Numbered from the stretch's first letter, positions 36,377 to 46,036 are shown. The stretch is 64,000 nucleotides of DNA from Mesorhizobium sp. (GCF_016793485.1 NZ_JAEULZ010000046.1:186001-250000), one strand, 5' to 3'. Made by a program: numbers and translations. Notes: generated by a model not told the origin, from the letters alone.

Positions 36377-36677
36377 TACGGCTTTCCGGTTGGATGGCTG
36401 CCATTTTTGGCGCGGATCATAGTGACCTCGGCCTTGCGCGTCCATTGGACCAGTTCGGTCAAAATGCCACGCCGCCGAGGGGCGGAAATTGGATCGGGCT
36501 ATGTGCCTGTCTTACGTAAAAACACCATCAAATCGAGGTTGCGTCCTTGATCCCTGTCAATTTCAATACGCGATAGATGCGCGCCTCACGTAACCGCCCT
36601 ATGCCTTCACGAGAATTGACTGGTTTCGCTGGGGTTGCGCGGATATTCCCCCTGCGAAATCCCTCTGGAGAGCCTGA
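36377..36677. other. Intergenic region between divergent hemA and galE
   Basis: 301 bp with no gene I can support. It holds the FNR-type box at 36547-36560 and GGAGAG before the galE ATG. TTGACT at about 36616 has no well-spaced -10. Confidence 0.7.
36547..36560 (-). promoter_or_regulatory. FNR/FnrN-type box upstream of hemA
   Basis: On the minus strand TTGACAGGGATCAA fits TTGAY-N4-RTCAA exactly. The TTGACA half would also serve as a -35 element, the arrangement expected for activation by an FNR-type regulator. It is 171 bp before the hemA ATG; alphaproteobacterial hemA is known to be oxygen-controlled by FNR-family proteins. Confidence 0.5.
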
Positions 36678-37676
36678 ATGAGCGTACTTGTCACCGGCGG
36701 CGCCGGCTACATCGGCAGCCACATGGTCTGGGAATTGCTGGATCACGGCGAGGATGTCGTGGTTCTTGACCGGCTGTCCTCAGGCTTCGACTGGGCCGTT
36801 CCGCCGGAAGCCAGGCTTTATGTTGGAGACGTCGGCGACAGCGGATTGGTGGAGAAGATCATCCGCGAGGATAAGGTGAATGCGATCATCCACTTTGCCG
36901 GATCGCTGATCGTCTCCGAATCGGTCTCTGACCCGCTGCTCTATTATGAGAACAACACGGCCAAGACGCGTAGCCTGATCGCCGCGGCGGTGGCAGGTGG
37001 CGTGCCGCATTTCATCTTCTCGTCGACGGCCGCCGTCTACGGCACGGCTGGCATCGAGCCGGTGCGGGAAGACGCCCGCACGGTGCCCGAATCGCCCTAT
37101 GGCACGTCCAAGCTGATGACCGAGTGGATTCTGCGCGACACTGCCGCCGCCTACGAGAATTTCGACTACACCGTGCTGCGCTATTTCAACGTCGCCGGCG
37201 CCGACCCGAAGGGGCGCACCGGCCAGTCGACGCCGGGCGCCACGCTGTTGATCAAGGTGGCCGCCGAGACGGCGCTGGGCAAGCGCCCGTTCATGCAGAT
37301 ATTCGGCGACGACTACCCGACGCCCGATGGCACCTGCATCCGCGACTACATCCATGTCAGCGATCTTGTCGCGGCGCACCGGCTGGCGCTCGATCGCATG
37401 CGGGCGGGCGGCGGGAGCCTCGTCGCCAATTGCGGCTATGGTCATGGCTATTCGGTGCTGGAGGTCATGGACAGCGTGAAGCGTGTCTATGGCGGCGAGA
37501 TCGATGTGCGCATCGCCGGACGCCGGCCGGGCGACGCGATCGCCGTGGTGGCCAATTCCGACCTTGCCCGAAAGGAGTTCGGCTGGGTCCCGCAACTGGA
37601 CGACCTCGACCGCATCGTCTCGGACGCGCTGTCCTGGGAACGCATCCTGGCGACGAAGAACTGGCCGAATCGCTAG
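36678..37676 (+). CDS. galE: UDP-glucose 4-epimerase
   Basis: 332 residues interconverting UDP-glucose and UDP-galactose for surface polysaccharides. It has the NAD motif TGGAGYIGSH at 7-16, FAGSLIVSESVSDP, the catalytic Tyr/Lys in SPYGTSK and YFNVAGADP. The gene starts after CTGGAGAG and is followed by agmatinase on the same strand about 100 bp away. Confidence 0.96.
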   Translation: MSVLVTGGAGYIGSHMVWELLDHGEDVVVLDRLSSGFDWAVPPEARLYVGDVGDSGLVEKIIREDKVNAIIHFAGSLIVSESVSDPLLYYENNTAKTRSLIAAAVAGGVPHFIFSSTAAVYGTAGIEPVREDARTVPESPYGTSKLMTEWILRDTAAAYENFDYTVLRYFNVAGADPKGRTGQSTPGATLLIKVAAETALGKRPFMQIFGDDYPTPDGTCIRDYIHVSDLVAAHRLALDRMRAGGGSLVANCGYGHGYSVLEVMDSVKRVYGGEIDVRIAGRRPGDAIAVVANSDLARKEFGWVPQLDDLDRIVSDALSWERILATKNWPNR

Positions 37677-37776
37677 GCTGGACCGCCGAAGCTTTTCCCT
37701 TGGCAGTTGCCTTTTGCCGGCAGTCTTCAGACAATCGCCTGTGGCGATGTCGCCCGATTGCATGGAAGGCCCTGAC

Positions 37777-38730
37777 GTGACGCACAAATTCAACCAACCT
37801 CTTGGCGGCAACGAGATGCCGCGTTTTGGTGCGCCGGCGACCTTCATGCGCCTTCCGACACAGCCGACGGCGAAGGGGCTGGACGCCTGTTTCGTTGGCG
37901 TGCCGATGGATATTGGCACGTCGAACCGACCGGGCACACGCTTCGGGCCGAGGCAGATCAGGGCGGAGTCGAGCTTCGTGCGGCCCTACAACATGGCGAC
38001 GCGCGCTGCTCCCTTCGAGAGCCTGCAGGTCGCCGACATCGGCGACGTGGCAATCGACACGTTCAACCTGCCGAAATGCATGGACATCATCACCGAGGCG
38101 TACGACCGCATCCTCGCCGAGGATTGCATTCCGCTGACGCTCGGCGGCGACCACACCATCGCCTATCCGATCCTGCGCGCCATCGCGAAGAAACACGGGC
38201 CTGTCGGGTTGATCCATGTCGATGCCCATGCCGACATCAACGAGCATATGTTCGGCGAGCCGATCGCGCATGGCACGCCGTTCCGTCGCGCGGTGGAGGC
38301 GGGCGTGCTGGATACCAAGCGCTGCATCCAGATCGGCCTGCGCGGCACCGGCTATGCGGCGGATGATTTCGACTGGACGCGCAGCCAGGGGTTTCGCGTC
38401 GTCCAGGCCGAGGAATGCTGGTGGAAGTCGCTGACGCCGCTGATGGAGGAAGTGCGCGCCCAGATGGGCGACGGGCCGGTGTATCTCTCCTATGACATCG
38501 ACAGCCTCGACCCCGGCTTCGCGCCGGGCACCGGCACGCCGGAGATCGGCGGGCTGACGACCGTGCAGGCGCTGGAGATTATCCGCGGCTGCTGGGGCCT
38601 CAATCTCGTCGGCTGCGATCTGGTCGAAGTGTCGCCGCCCTATGATACGTCTGGCAACACCGCGCTGACGGCGGCCTATCTCCTCTACGAGATGCTGTGC
38701 GTGCTGCCCGGCGTCGAGCGGCGCACCTAG
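37777..38730 (+). CDS. speB: Agmatinase-type ureohydrolase
   Basis: 317 residues. Mn-binding motifs are GGDHTIAYP, HVDAHADINEHMFGE and SYDIDSLDPGFAPGTGTPE, typical of the agmatinase/guanidinobutyrase group. I prefer the GTG at 37777, seven bases after GGAAGG; an ATG 15 bases upstream is the alternative. Three bases separate it from the D-amino-acid dehydrogenase gene, so they are co-transcribed. Guanidinobutyrase or a related amidino-hydrolase activity is possible. Confidence 0.88.
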   Translation: MTHKFNQPLGGNEMPRFGAPATFMRLPTQPTAKGLDACFVGVPMDIGTSNRPGTRFGPRQIRAESSFVRPYNMATRAAPFESLQVADIGDVAIDTFNLPKCMDIITEAYDRILAEDCIPLTLGGDHTIAYPILRAIAKKHGPVGLIHVDAHADINEHMFGEPIAHGTPFRRAVEAGVLDTKRCIQIGLRGTGYAADDFDWTRSQGFRVVQAEECWWKSLTPLMEEVRAQMGDGPVYLSYDIDSLDPGFAPGTGTPEIGGLTTVQALEIIRGCWGLNLVGCDLVEVSPPYDTSGNTALTAAYLLYEMLCVLPGVERRT

Positions 38731-38733
38731 CCC

Positions 38734-39984
38734 ATGAGGATAGCGGTGCTGGGAGCCGGCGTCGTCGGCACGGCGTCGGCGTGGTGGCTGGCGCGGGACG
38801 GCCACGAAGTGACTGTGCTCGAACGCCATCCCGGAGTGGCCGAGGGCACCAGCTACGCCAATGCCGGCCTTATGTCGCCGGGCGATGCGACCTCTTGGGC
38901 GTCGCCTGCCGCGCTGAAGACGTTCTTCAAAGGGCTCTACCGGCGCGATCTCGGCATCCATGTCAGGCTGACCGCCGATCCCTACTTCTATCTCTGGACG
39001 CTGCGCTTCCTGCGCGAATGCACGACGCCAAGGCTGCGCGCCAACACACTGGTCAAGCTCAGGATGGCGCTTCATTCCCGCGACTGCATCAACCACATCG
39101 AGGAAGAAACCGGCATTGCCTACGACCAGCGCAAGAAGGGCATCCTTTACTTCTTCCGCTCGCAGCAGAGCCTCGACACGGGAACGGACAACTACCGCTT
39201 CCTCGGCGAGCACGGCCTGCCGATCGAGATCGTCAACCGCCGACGCATCATCGAACTGGAGCCGGGACTGGCGGGCGCCGCGGATAAGATCGCGGGCGCA
39301 GTCTATTCGCCAATCGACCAGACGGGCGATTCACGCCTCTTCGCCACGCGGCTGGCCGCTCATGCAGCCGAAACGCTCGGCGTCGATTTCCGATACGGCA
39401 CCGAGGTTCAGACGCTCGATATCGAGGGCGAGCGGGTTAAGGCGGCGCGCACGTCCAAGGGGTCGGTCGAGGCGGATGCGTTCGTGCTGTCGCTCGGGCC
39501 GGAAAGCGGCATCTTCGGCCGCCGCCATGGCCTCGATCTGCCGATCTATCCGGTCAAAGGGTACGCCGCGACGGTGCCGCTCAACGATCCCGCGAAGGGG
39601 CCGACCATGGGCGGCGCGGATGAAGACAGGCTCGTCGGCTATTCGCGTCTTGGCGACCGGTTGCGGCTGACCTCTACCGCCGAGTTCGCCGGCTTCGACC
39701 GCAGCCACGGTCCCAAAAATTTCCGCACCATGTTCGCAACCGGGCACGATCTCTTTCCCGGCGCCTTCGACGAGAGCCGCGCCGAGATGTGGGCCGGCCT
39801 GAGGCCGATGATGCCGAGTTCGGTACCGGTGTTCGGACAGGCGAAATACCAGAACCTTTTCATCAACACCGGCCACGGTCATCTCGGATGGACGATGGCG
39901 GCGGGGTCGGGCCAGTTCATCGCCGACCTCGTCGCGGGGCGCAAGCCGCAGATCGATCCAACAGGCCTGCTCTACGCGAACTGA
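38734..39984 (+). CDS. dadA: D-amino acid dehydrogenase
   Basis: FAD-dependent membrane-associated oxidase family, 416 residues. It starts RIAVLGAGVVGTASAWWLARDGHEVTVLERHPGVAEGTSYANAG, the dinucleotide-binding fold plus DadA signature, and ends with FINTGHGHLGWTMAAGSGQFIADLVAGRKP. It follows agmatinase with a 3-bp gap, which suggests joint use in amine and amino-acid catabolism; the usual partner alanine racemase is absent. Confidence 0.92.
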   Translation: MRIAVLGAGVVGTASAWWLARDGHEVTVLERHPGVAEGTSYANAGLMSPGDATSWASPAALKTFFKGLYRRDLGIHVRLTADPYFYLWTLRFLRECTTPRLRANTLVKLRMALHSRDCINHIEEETGIAYDQRKKGILYFFRSQQSLDTGTDNYRFLGEHGLPIEIVNRRRIIELEPGLAGAADKIAGAVYSPIDQTGDSRLFATRLAAHAAETLGVDFRYGTEVQTLDIEGERVKAARTSKGSVEADAFVLSLGPESGIFGRRHGLDLPIYPVKGYAATVPLNDPAKGPTMGGADEDRLVGYSRLGDRLRLTSTAEFAGFDRSHGPKNFRTMFATGHDLFPGAFDESRAEMWAGLRPMMPSSVPVFGQAKYQNLFINTGHGHLGWTMAAGSGQFIADLVAGRKPQIDPTGLLYAN

Positions 39985-39994
39985 ACGCCAGGCC

Positions 39995-40435
39995 TTACTG
40001 CTTCAGAACGGTCGCCTGCGCGCCTTTCTCGACCTGGTCGATGACGACGAGTTTGACCGGGTCCGTGCCGATGTTGGACCCCTGATGCCACTGGTCCACC
40101 ATCTCGACGATGAAGTCGCCTGCCTTGAACGTGTCGCTCTGGCCGGTGTCGACATTGGTGACCTTCAGCGTGCCTGCGACCACATAGGCGTAGCGCGGGA
40201 AGGGATGCTTGTGGACCGGAAGGGTCGCGCCCGGCGCGATCTCGAATGTGGACGCGGCGACCTCAACGTCTCCCTGCGGCAGCGCGATAGGCTGGCCGGT
40301 GGAGGTGACCGACGTCGATCTGATCGGCGTGACGACGACAGGCTGCGTGGAACTGTCCAGCGCCTGCGCGGCCGGCATCGAAAGACAGACAGCCCAAAGG
40401 CAACCGGCTGCAAGGCCTGAAACGAATCTCCGCAT
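39995..40435 (-). CDS. Secreted cupin-domain protein
   Basis: 146 residues. Signal peptide RRFVSGLAAGCLWAVCLSMPAAQA. A single cupin barrel is seen with the metal-ligand motif LPVHKHPFPRYAYVVAGTLKV, then TFKAGDFIVEMVDQWHQGSNIG. Likely a periplasmic small-molecule binding or enzyme-like protein of unknown substrate. It is convergent with dadA. Confidence 0.85.
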   Translation of the reverse strand: MRRFVSGLAAGCLWAVCLSMPAAQALDSSTQPVVVTPIRSTSVTSTGQPIALPQGDVEVAASTFEIAPGATLPVHKHPFPRYAYVVAGTLKVTNVDTGQSDTFKAGDFIVEMVDQWHQGSNIGTDPVKLVVIDQVEKGAQATVLKQ

Positions 40436-40778
40436 GAATCCCCTCCGCGAATTTGCGCCGCACCATAACAGAAGCTGGTTGTGCGCAAACCCGACCTTGG
40501 CGGGTTGCGCGGGCGAAATCGCGTGATCTTCGGGAAAGGGGAGCGAGGGCCGGCGCCTAGCTGGGGGCTTGGGAGTGGGCGGCGCCGGCCATGCGGAGGG
40601 TGGTCCGCCGCGAAGTGATAAGACACTGACTGGCCGGACGGCGCTATTACGTTATCGCACCATATAGTTAAGTGCCGGTGGATGAATGGGCTTCAATTTG
40701 ACCGCTACCGATTCCGCAATCGATGGTTGTATAGACAAGCCAAATATTTGTTTCGATTGCAGAATTGCCTGCCGGTCT
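40436..40778. other. Intergenic region without a supported gene
   Basis: 343 bp upstream of the cupin gene and downstream of the RND pump gene. AT-rich dyads at 40727-40738 (TTGTATAGACAA) and 40741-40750 (CAAATATTTG) stand out. No reading frame here looks coding, and I see no clear terminator for the pump operon. Confidence 0.6.
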
Positions 40779-43700
40779 CTATCCTGGCTGGCTTTCCGCA
40801 ACGGGACTCGCGGGCGTCGATCTAACGGGGAACAGCCTGCGCAGGACTACATAGAAGACAGGCGTCAGGAACAGCCCGACGACGGTTACGCCGAGCATTC
40901 CTGAGAAGACCGCCGTGCCGAGCGCGCGTCGCATCTCGGCGCCGGGGCCGGTTGCGATGACCAGCGGCACCACGCCGAGGATGAACGCGAAGGCGGTCAT
41001 CAGGATTGGCCTTAGGCGCAGTCGGCACGCTTCGGCAACGGCATCTACCAGCGTTTCCCCGCGTTCCTGCGCCTGCCTCGCGAACTCCACGATCAGGATG
41101 GCGTTCTTGGCAGCAAGGCCTATCAGCACGACCAGGCCGATCTGCACGAGGACGTTGTTGTCCATGCCCCGCAAAGAGACGCCAATAAGGGCGGCCAGCA
41201 CGCCGAGCGGCACCACAAGGATAATGGCAAACGGGATCGTCCAACTCTCGTACTGGGCAGAGAGCGCGAGGAAGACGAACAGCACGGAAAGGCCGAAGAT
41301 GAAGATCGCCGTGTTGCCGGTGCTGCTTTCCTGCAGCGCAAGTTCAGTCCACTCGAAAGAAGTGCCGGGCGGCAGCGTCTGGCGGGCGATCTCGGCCATC
41401 TTGTCGAGCGCCTCGCCGCTGGAGACGCCTGGCCCGGCGTTGCCCTGCACAGGGACGGAAACGTACATGTTGTAGCGCTGCACCAGCGTCGGTCCGGAGA
41501 CGTCGCGGATTTCGACCAGCGTGCCGAGCGGCACCAGCGCGCCATTCTCCGAGCGGACCTTCAGCCGCAGGATGTCCTCGCGCTCGATACGGAACTGCTG
41601 GTCCGCCTGCGCCTGCACCTGATAGACGCGGCCGAATGCGTTGAAGTCGTTGACGTAGGCCGCGCCGAGATTGATCGACAGCGTTTCGAATATGTCGGGG
41701 ATCGAGACGTTCAGAATGCGCGCCTTGTCGCGGTCGATGGCCAGGAAGAACTGGGGGCTCGACGCCGAGAAGGTGGTGAAGACGCCGGTGAGGCCGGCGG
41801 TCTGGTTTGCCTTGCCGGCGATCTCGTAGGCGAGGGCGAGGATCGGCCGCATGTCGGCGCTGTTGCGCTCCTGCAACTGCATCTTGAAGCCGCCGGAATT
41901 GCCGATGCCGGGAACCGGCGGCGGCGGCACGGCGATGATGAACGCCTCCTGGATCGATTGCAGCGAACCGAACAGCGTGCCGATGATCTGGTCCGCGGTC
42001 TGCCCGTGCGGGAGCCGTTCCTCGAAGGGCTCGAACGCCGCGAAGATGACGCCGGCGTTGCTGGCGTTGGTGAACGTCGCGCCCGAGAAGCCGGCGAAGG
42101 CGACGGCATCTCTTACACCCGGCGTCTTCTGGATGATGTCGGAGGCCTGGCGTATGACCTTGTCGGTTCGACCGAGAGACGCACCGTCGGGCAGTTGCAC
42201 CACAACGATGGCATAACCCTGGTCCAGCGACGGAATGAAACCTGTAGGCACTGTCTGCAGCATGTGCACCGTGGCGTAGATCAGCGCTGCGAACACTGCG
42301 AGCATGACCAATAGCGCCGTCCATGTACCGACCAGCAGCCGGACGATGTTTGCGTACCAGCCGGAAAGGCGTTCGAAGCCGCGGTTGAAGCCGTCGGCGA
42401 GCGTCTGCGCGATACGCGCCGGCCAGAAACGCGACGGCGCCGCATGCGCGTCGTGCGGCTTGAACAGCACCGCCGCCAGCGCCGGCGACAGCGTCAGCGA
42501 ATTGAAGGCCGAGATGATCGTCGCCACCGCGATGGTGACGGCGAACTGCCGGTAGAACTGGCCGGTGATTCCAGGAATGAAGGCTGTCGGAACGAACACC
42601 GCGGTGAGCACCAGCGATATGGCGATGACGGCCGCGCCGACCTCGTTCATCGTGCGATGCGCCGCGGTCTTGGGATCATAGCCGAGGCGGATGTTGCGCT
42701 CGACATTCTCGACCACGACGATGGCGTCGTCGACCACGATGCCGATCGCCAATACGAGGCCGAAGAGGGTCAGCATATTGAGCGAAAAGCCAAGCCCGTA
42801 GAGCACCGCCAGCGTTCCGATCAGCGAGACCGGGATCGCCACGATCGGCACGATCGCCATGCGCCAGCTCTGGAGGAAGACGATGATGACGATCACGACG
42901 AGCGCGATCGCCTCGAGGATCGTCTTGTAGACCTCGTCGATGGATTGGGCGATGAACTCTGTCGGGTTGTAGACGATGTCATAGGTAAGGCCGGGCGGAA
43001 AATCCTTCGCCAGTTCGGCGATCGTCGCCTGGATTTCCTTGGCGGAGGCGAGCGCGTTGGTGCCCGGTCGCTGGAAGATGCCGAGCGCCACAGCGTTCTT
43101 GCCGTTGAGGTAGGAGTTGGTGACGTAGTCGCGCGCGCCGAGCTCAATGCGCGCGACGTCGCGCAGCGTGATGATACGGCCGTCCTCCGCCTTGACGATG
43201 ACATAGCGGAAGTCGCGCGCGTCGTCGAAGCGCCCCTGCGTCGTCACCGTGTACTGAAAGGCCGACCCGCCATCATTGGGCGGCGCGCCGATCGACCCGC
43301 CCGACACCTGCACGTTCTGCTCGCGCAGCGCCTGCACAACGTCGGCGGCGGTCATGCCGAGCGCTGACAGCTTCTCCGGATCGAGCCAGATGCGCAGCGA
43401 ATATTCGCGCTCGCCGAAGATCGACAGGTTGCCGACGCCGTCGAGGCGCAGCAGGACGTCGCGCACGCGCGAACGCGCGTAGTTCGACACGTAGAGCTGG
43501 TCGTAGGTGTCGTCCGGCGACAGCATGTGAATGACCATCATCAGGTCGGGCGAACTTTTGTTCGTCACCACGCCCTGCCGGCGCACCTCCTCCGGCAGCC
43601 TTGGCTCGGCTGTGGCGACCCTGTTCTGGACAAGCACCTGCGCCTGGTCGAGATCGGTGCCAAGCTCGAAGGTGATTGTGAGTTGCATCGACCCGTCGTC

Positions 43701-43955
43701 GGCCGAGTAGGAGGACATGTAGAGCATGTTCTCCACGCCGTTGATCTCCTGCTCAAGAGGCGTGGCGACGGTGGCGGCGACCGTCTCGGCGTCGGCGCCA
43801 GGATAGCTAGCCTGGACGACGATGGTGGGCGGCGCGATCTCCGGATATTGCGCGACCGGGAGCAGGGTGTAGGCGATGCCGCCGACGATAAGCAGCACGA
43901 TCGACAGGACCGAGGCGAAGATCGGCCGGTCGACGAAAAAGTGGGAGAAGCTCAT
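40779..43955 (-). CDS. RND multidrug efflux pump permease (AcrB/MexB-type)
   Basis: Inner-membrane proton/drug antiporter, 1058 residues. It starts MSFSHFFVDRPIFASVLSIVLLIVGGIAY and carries GIVVDDAIVVVENVERN with the paired aspartates of the proton relay, plus LPDGASLG- and GIGNSGGFKMQLQ-type porter loops and FARQAQERGETLVDAVAEA near the end. Length fits hydrophobic-and-amphiphilic efflux RND pumps. Its start overlaps the adaptor gene by 4 bp. No outer-membrane TolC-type factor or TetR regulator is adjacent. Confidence 0.97.
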   Translation of the reverse strand: MSFSHFFVDRPIFASVLSIVLLIVGGIAYTLLPVAQYPEIAPPTIVVQASYPGADAETVAATVATPLEQEINGVENMLYMSSYSADDGSMQLTITFELGTDLDQAQVLVQNRVATAEPRLPEEVRRQGVVTNKSSPDLMMVIHMLSPDDTYDQLYVSNYARSRVRDVLLRLDGVGNLSIFGEREYSLRIWLDPEKLSALGMTAADVVQALREQNVQVSGGSIGAPPNDGGSAFQYTVTTQGRFDDARDFRYVIVKAEDGRIITLRDVARIELGARDYVTNSYLNGKNAVALGIFQRPGTNALASAKEIQATIAELAKDFPPGLTYDIVYNPTEFIAQSIDEVYKTILEAIALVVIVIIVFLQSWRMAIVPIVAIPVSLIGTLAVLYGLGFSLNMLTLFGLVLAIGIVVDDAIVVVENVERNIRLGYDPKTAAHRTMNEVGAAVIAISLVLTAVFVPTAFIPGITGQFYRQFAVTIAVATIISAFNSLTLSPALAAVLFKPHDAHAAPSRFWPARIAQTLADGFNRGFERLSGWYANIVRLLVGTWTALLVMLAVFAALIYATVHMLQTVPTGFIPSLDQGYAIVVVQLPDGASLGRTDKVIRQASDIIQKTPGVRDAVAFAGFSGATFTNASNAGVIFAAFEPFEERLPHGQTADQIIGTLFGSLQSIQEAFIIAVPPPPVPGIGNSGGFKMQLQERNSADMRPILALAYEIAGKANQTAGLTGVFTTFSASSPQFFLAIDRDKARILNVSIPDIFETLSINLGAAYVNDFNAFGRVYQVQAQADQQFRIEREDILRLKVRSENGALVPLGTLVEIRDVSGPTLVQRYNMYVSVPVQGNAGPGVSSGEALDKMAEIARQTLPPGTSFEWTELALQESSTGNTAIFIFGLSVLFVFLALSAQYESWTIPFAIILVVPLGVLAALIGVSLRGMDNNVLVQIGLVVLIGLAAKNAILIVEFARQAQERGETLVDAVAEACRLRLRPILMTAFAFILGVVPLVIATGPGAEMRRALGTAVFSGMLGVTVVGLFLTPVFYVVLRRLFPVRSTPASPVAESQPG

Positions 43956-45169
43956 TGCGCGGCTCCGGTCCCCACAGTCCCTGCCTCGGCGGCCTCAGGC
44001 GGCAGCGTGACGATCTCCGCTTTGACCTTGACGCCGGGCCTGACCCGCATCAGCCCGCTGATGACGACGGTCTCGTCGCCCGTCAGCCCCTCGCGGATGA
44101 CGCGGTAGCCGTGGTTGCGCGGGCCTGGCCGCACCGGCTTGGCGGTGACGTTGCCCTCGGCGTCGACGACATAGACGATGCGGCGGTCCTGGTCGGCGCC
44201 GATGGCTTCGTCGGGCAGCATGACGCCCCGATAGGGCAGAGACCCCGGCACGTTGATGCGACCGAACATGCCCGGCTGCAGCATATCGTCCGGATTGTCG
44301 AAGCGGGCGCGCACCCGCACCGTTCCGGTGCCCGCAGCGATGCGGTTCTCGGCGAAATCGAGCTTGCCGTTGAAGGAATTGTTCTCGCGGTCAGCAATCC
44401 TGACGGTGACTCCGAGCCCGCCCGCGCCTTCCTGCAGCGAACCGCCGCGCTTGCGCGCGTCCTCGGCGTAGGCAAGGTAAAGCCGCTCGTCGACATCGAA
44501 ATAGAAGTCGATCGGGCTTTGAGTGACGATGGTGGTGAGCAGCGTCGAATCCGGTTGTACGAGATTGCCGACCGAGACGAGGCGACGGTCGATACGCCCG
44601 GACAGCGGTGCTTTGATCTGGGTGAATTCGAGATTGAGGCTGGCTGTCGTCAGGTCGGCGTTTGCGCCCTGGGAGCCCGCCTCGGCCGCAAGGTATTCGC
44701 GCCGGCGCTCGTCAAGCGTGGACGTCGACAGGTTGCCGCTGTTGGCGAGATCCTCCGCGCGCTGCAACTGCAGTTTCGTGAAATTCAGCAGGCTGGTCGC
44801 GATGTCGACCCGCGACTTGGCTGCGTCGAAGGCCGCCTGGAAGGGGCGGCGGTCGATCGTGAACAGCAGGTCGCCCTGGTTGACGATGGCGCCGTCGGTG
44901 AAATGCACCTGCTCAAGATAGCCGCCGACGCGCGAACGGATCGCCACTTCGTTGACGGCCTCGAACCTGCCGACGAACTCGTCGTCCTCGACGATGTCGG
45001 CGACAACAGGCTTGGCGGCCGTGACGGTTGGCGGCTCCTGTTGCGCGAAGGCGCCGGGGGCAAGGCCGCCTATGGGAAGAAGCAGGCCGACCATAAGTCC
45101 GGTGCGGAGAGCAACGCGTCGATACGGAGCGACCCGGCCAGAGTCCGCATGTATGTCCTGCCCGGTCAT
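43952..45169 (-). CDS. RND efflux periplasmic adaptor subunit (AcrA-type)
   Basis: 405 residues. An N-terminal hydrophobic segment ends about PGAFA-QQ. A lipoyl-like half (AIRSRVGGYLEQVHFTDGAIVNQGDLLFTID) precedes a helical hairpin (DVATSLLNF..AEDLANSGNLSTSTLDERRREYLAAEAG) and the partner half with FTQIKAPLSGRIDRRLVSVGNLV, then barrel and membrane-proximal domains. It bridges the RND permease to an outer-membrane channel. The permease gene follows with an ATGA overlap. The start is not certain; an ATG at residue 26 is possible. Confidence 0.95.
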   Translation of the reverse strand: MTGQDIHADSGRVAPYRRVALRTGLMVGLLLPIGGLAPGAFAQQEPPTVTAAKPVVADIVEDDEFVGRFEAVNEVAIRSRVGGYLEQVHFTDGAIVNQGDLLFTIDRRPFQAAFDAAKSRVDIATSLLNFTKLQLQRAEDLANSGNLSTSTLDERRREYLAAEAGSQGANADLTTASLNLEFTQIKAPLSGRIDRRLVSVGNLVQPDSTLLTTIVTQSPIDFYFDVDERLYLAYAEDARKRGGSLQEGAGGLGVTVRIADRENNSFNGKLDFAENRIAAGTGTVRVRARFDNPDDMLQPGMFGRINVPGSLPYRGVMLPDEAIGADQDRRIVYVVDAEGNVTAKPVRPGPRNHGYRVIREGLTGDETVVISGLMRVRPGVKVKAEIVTLPPEAAEAGTVGTGAAQ

Positions 45170-45364
45170 GCAGCCCTCATGGCGCTATGTGATGATCGCG
45201 CCAAGCTGGCACAAGCCGGATTGCAGCGCAACATGGTCCTGCTGTGGGCAGGATGGACATTTTTCACGTGCGCGCAGCGCACCGCCGATCTACCGGCGGT
45301 TGTATCTTTGCAATGTCGCATGTAGCTCTCGGAAATCGCCCCGGCCGATTCGGAGAGCTTGCGC

Positions 45365-46036
45365 ATGGATGATCTGCTGGATCCGCTGGACATCTATTGC
45401 GAACGCATCGATGCCAGCCTCTGGTCCGAGCCGATAAACGTGCTCACGAACCTGCTGATCGTGGCTGCCGGCCTCTTCGGCCTGGCGCAGGTGCGCGCCA
45501 GGAAGACCGGTGCCTTTGCTGAAGTCCTGTGTTGGTGGGTCGTGGTGATCGGAGCAGGATCGTTCCTGTTCCACACATTCGCGGTGAAGCTGACGATGTG
45601 GGCCGACATTCTTCCGATCGCCAGCTTCACGGTTGCCATGGCGCTGTTTGCGCTACGGCGCTTTGCCGGACTGAGCTGGCCCAGGACGATTGCATATTTC
45701 GTGGCTTATTTCGTCGCGATCTCCATGGTGACCTACATGCTTCCCGCGTGGGTGCATGAAGCGACCAACAGCACGACTGTCTATCTGCCGGCGCTCGGTG
45801 GCTTTGTGTTTTGCGGCATCGTCGCGCTAGCGCATCGCGGGCCAGGCGGGTGGTATGCGCTCGCCTGCGCCGTCATCCTTCTGGCAGGTTTCTTCTTCCG
45901 CGCCATCGACCAGGACGTCTGCGACACATTCCCGCTCGGGACTCACTTCATGTGGCACGTCCTCATCGCCGTGATGCTTGCCGTCAACCTTGCAGGCGTG
46001 GCGCGACACGGAGCGCCGCGCCATCGCATCTTATGA
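45365..46036 (+). CDS. Ceramidase-like (CREST superfamily) integral membrane protein
   Basis: 223 residues with about seven transmembrane helices. Conserved polar residues typical of the alkaline ceramidase/PAQR superfamily are visible: WSEPINVLTNL, GSFLFHTFAVKLTMWADILPI and the C-terminal THFMWHVLIAV, giving Ser, Asp and three His that would bind zinc. A TTG 6 bases upstream is an alternative start. In bacteria such proteins are thought to be lipid amidases; the true substrate is unknown. Confidence 0.85.
   Translation: MDDLLDPLDIYCERIDASLWSEPINVLTNLLIVAAGLFGLAQVRARKTGAFAEVLCWWVVVIGAGSFLFHTFAVKLTMWADILPIASFTVAMALFALRRFAGLSWPRTIAYFVAYFVAISMVTYMLPAWVHEATNSTTVYLPALGGFVFCGIVALAHRGPGGWYALACAVILLAGFFFRAIDQDVCDTFPLGTHFMWHVLIAVMLAVNLAGVARHGAPRHRIL

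Noticed and set aside
37465-39213. Minus-strand frame of 582 codons over galE, agmatinase and dadA
   Set aside because: Spans three recognised plus-strand genes and has no protein-like features.
45282-45301. Inverted repeat ACCGCC/GGCGGT before the efflux operon as a regulator site
   Set aside because: Short, GC-rich and of a type common by chance here; there is no adjacent regulator gene.
43955-45325. Plus-strand frame of 456 codons antisense to the efflux adaptor
   Set aside because: Covers a clear minus-strand gene and has no recognisable fold.
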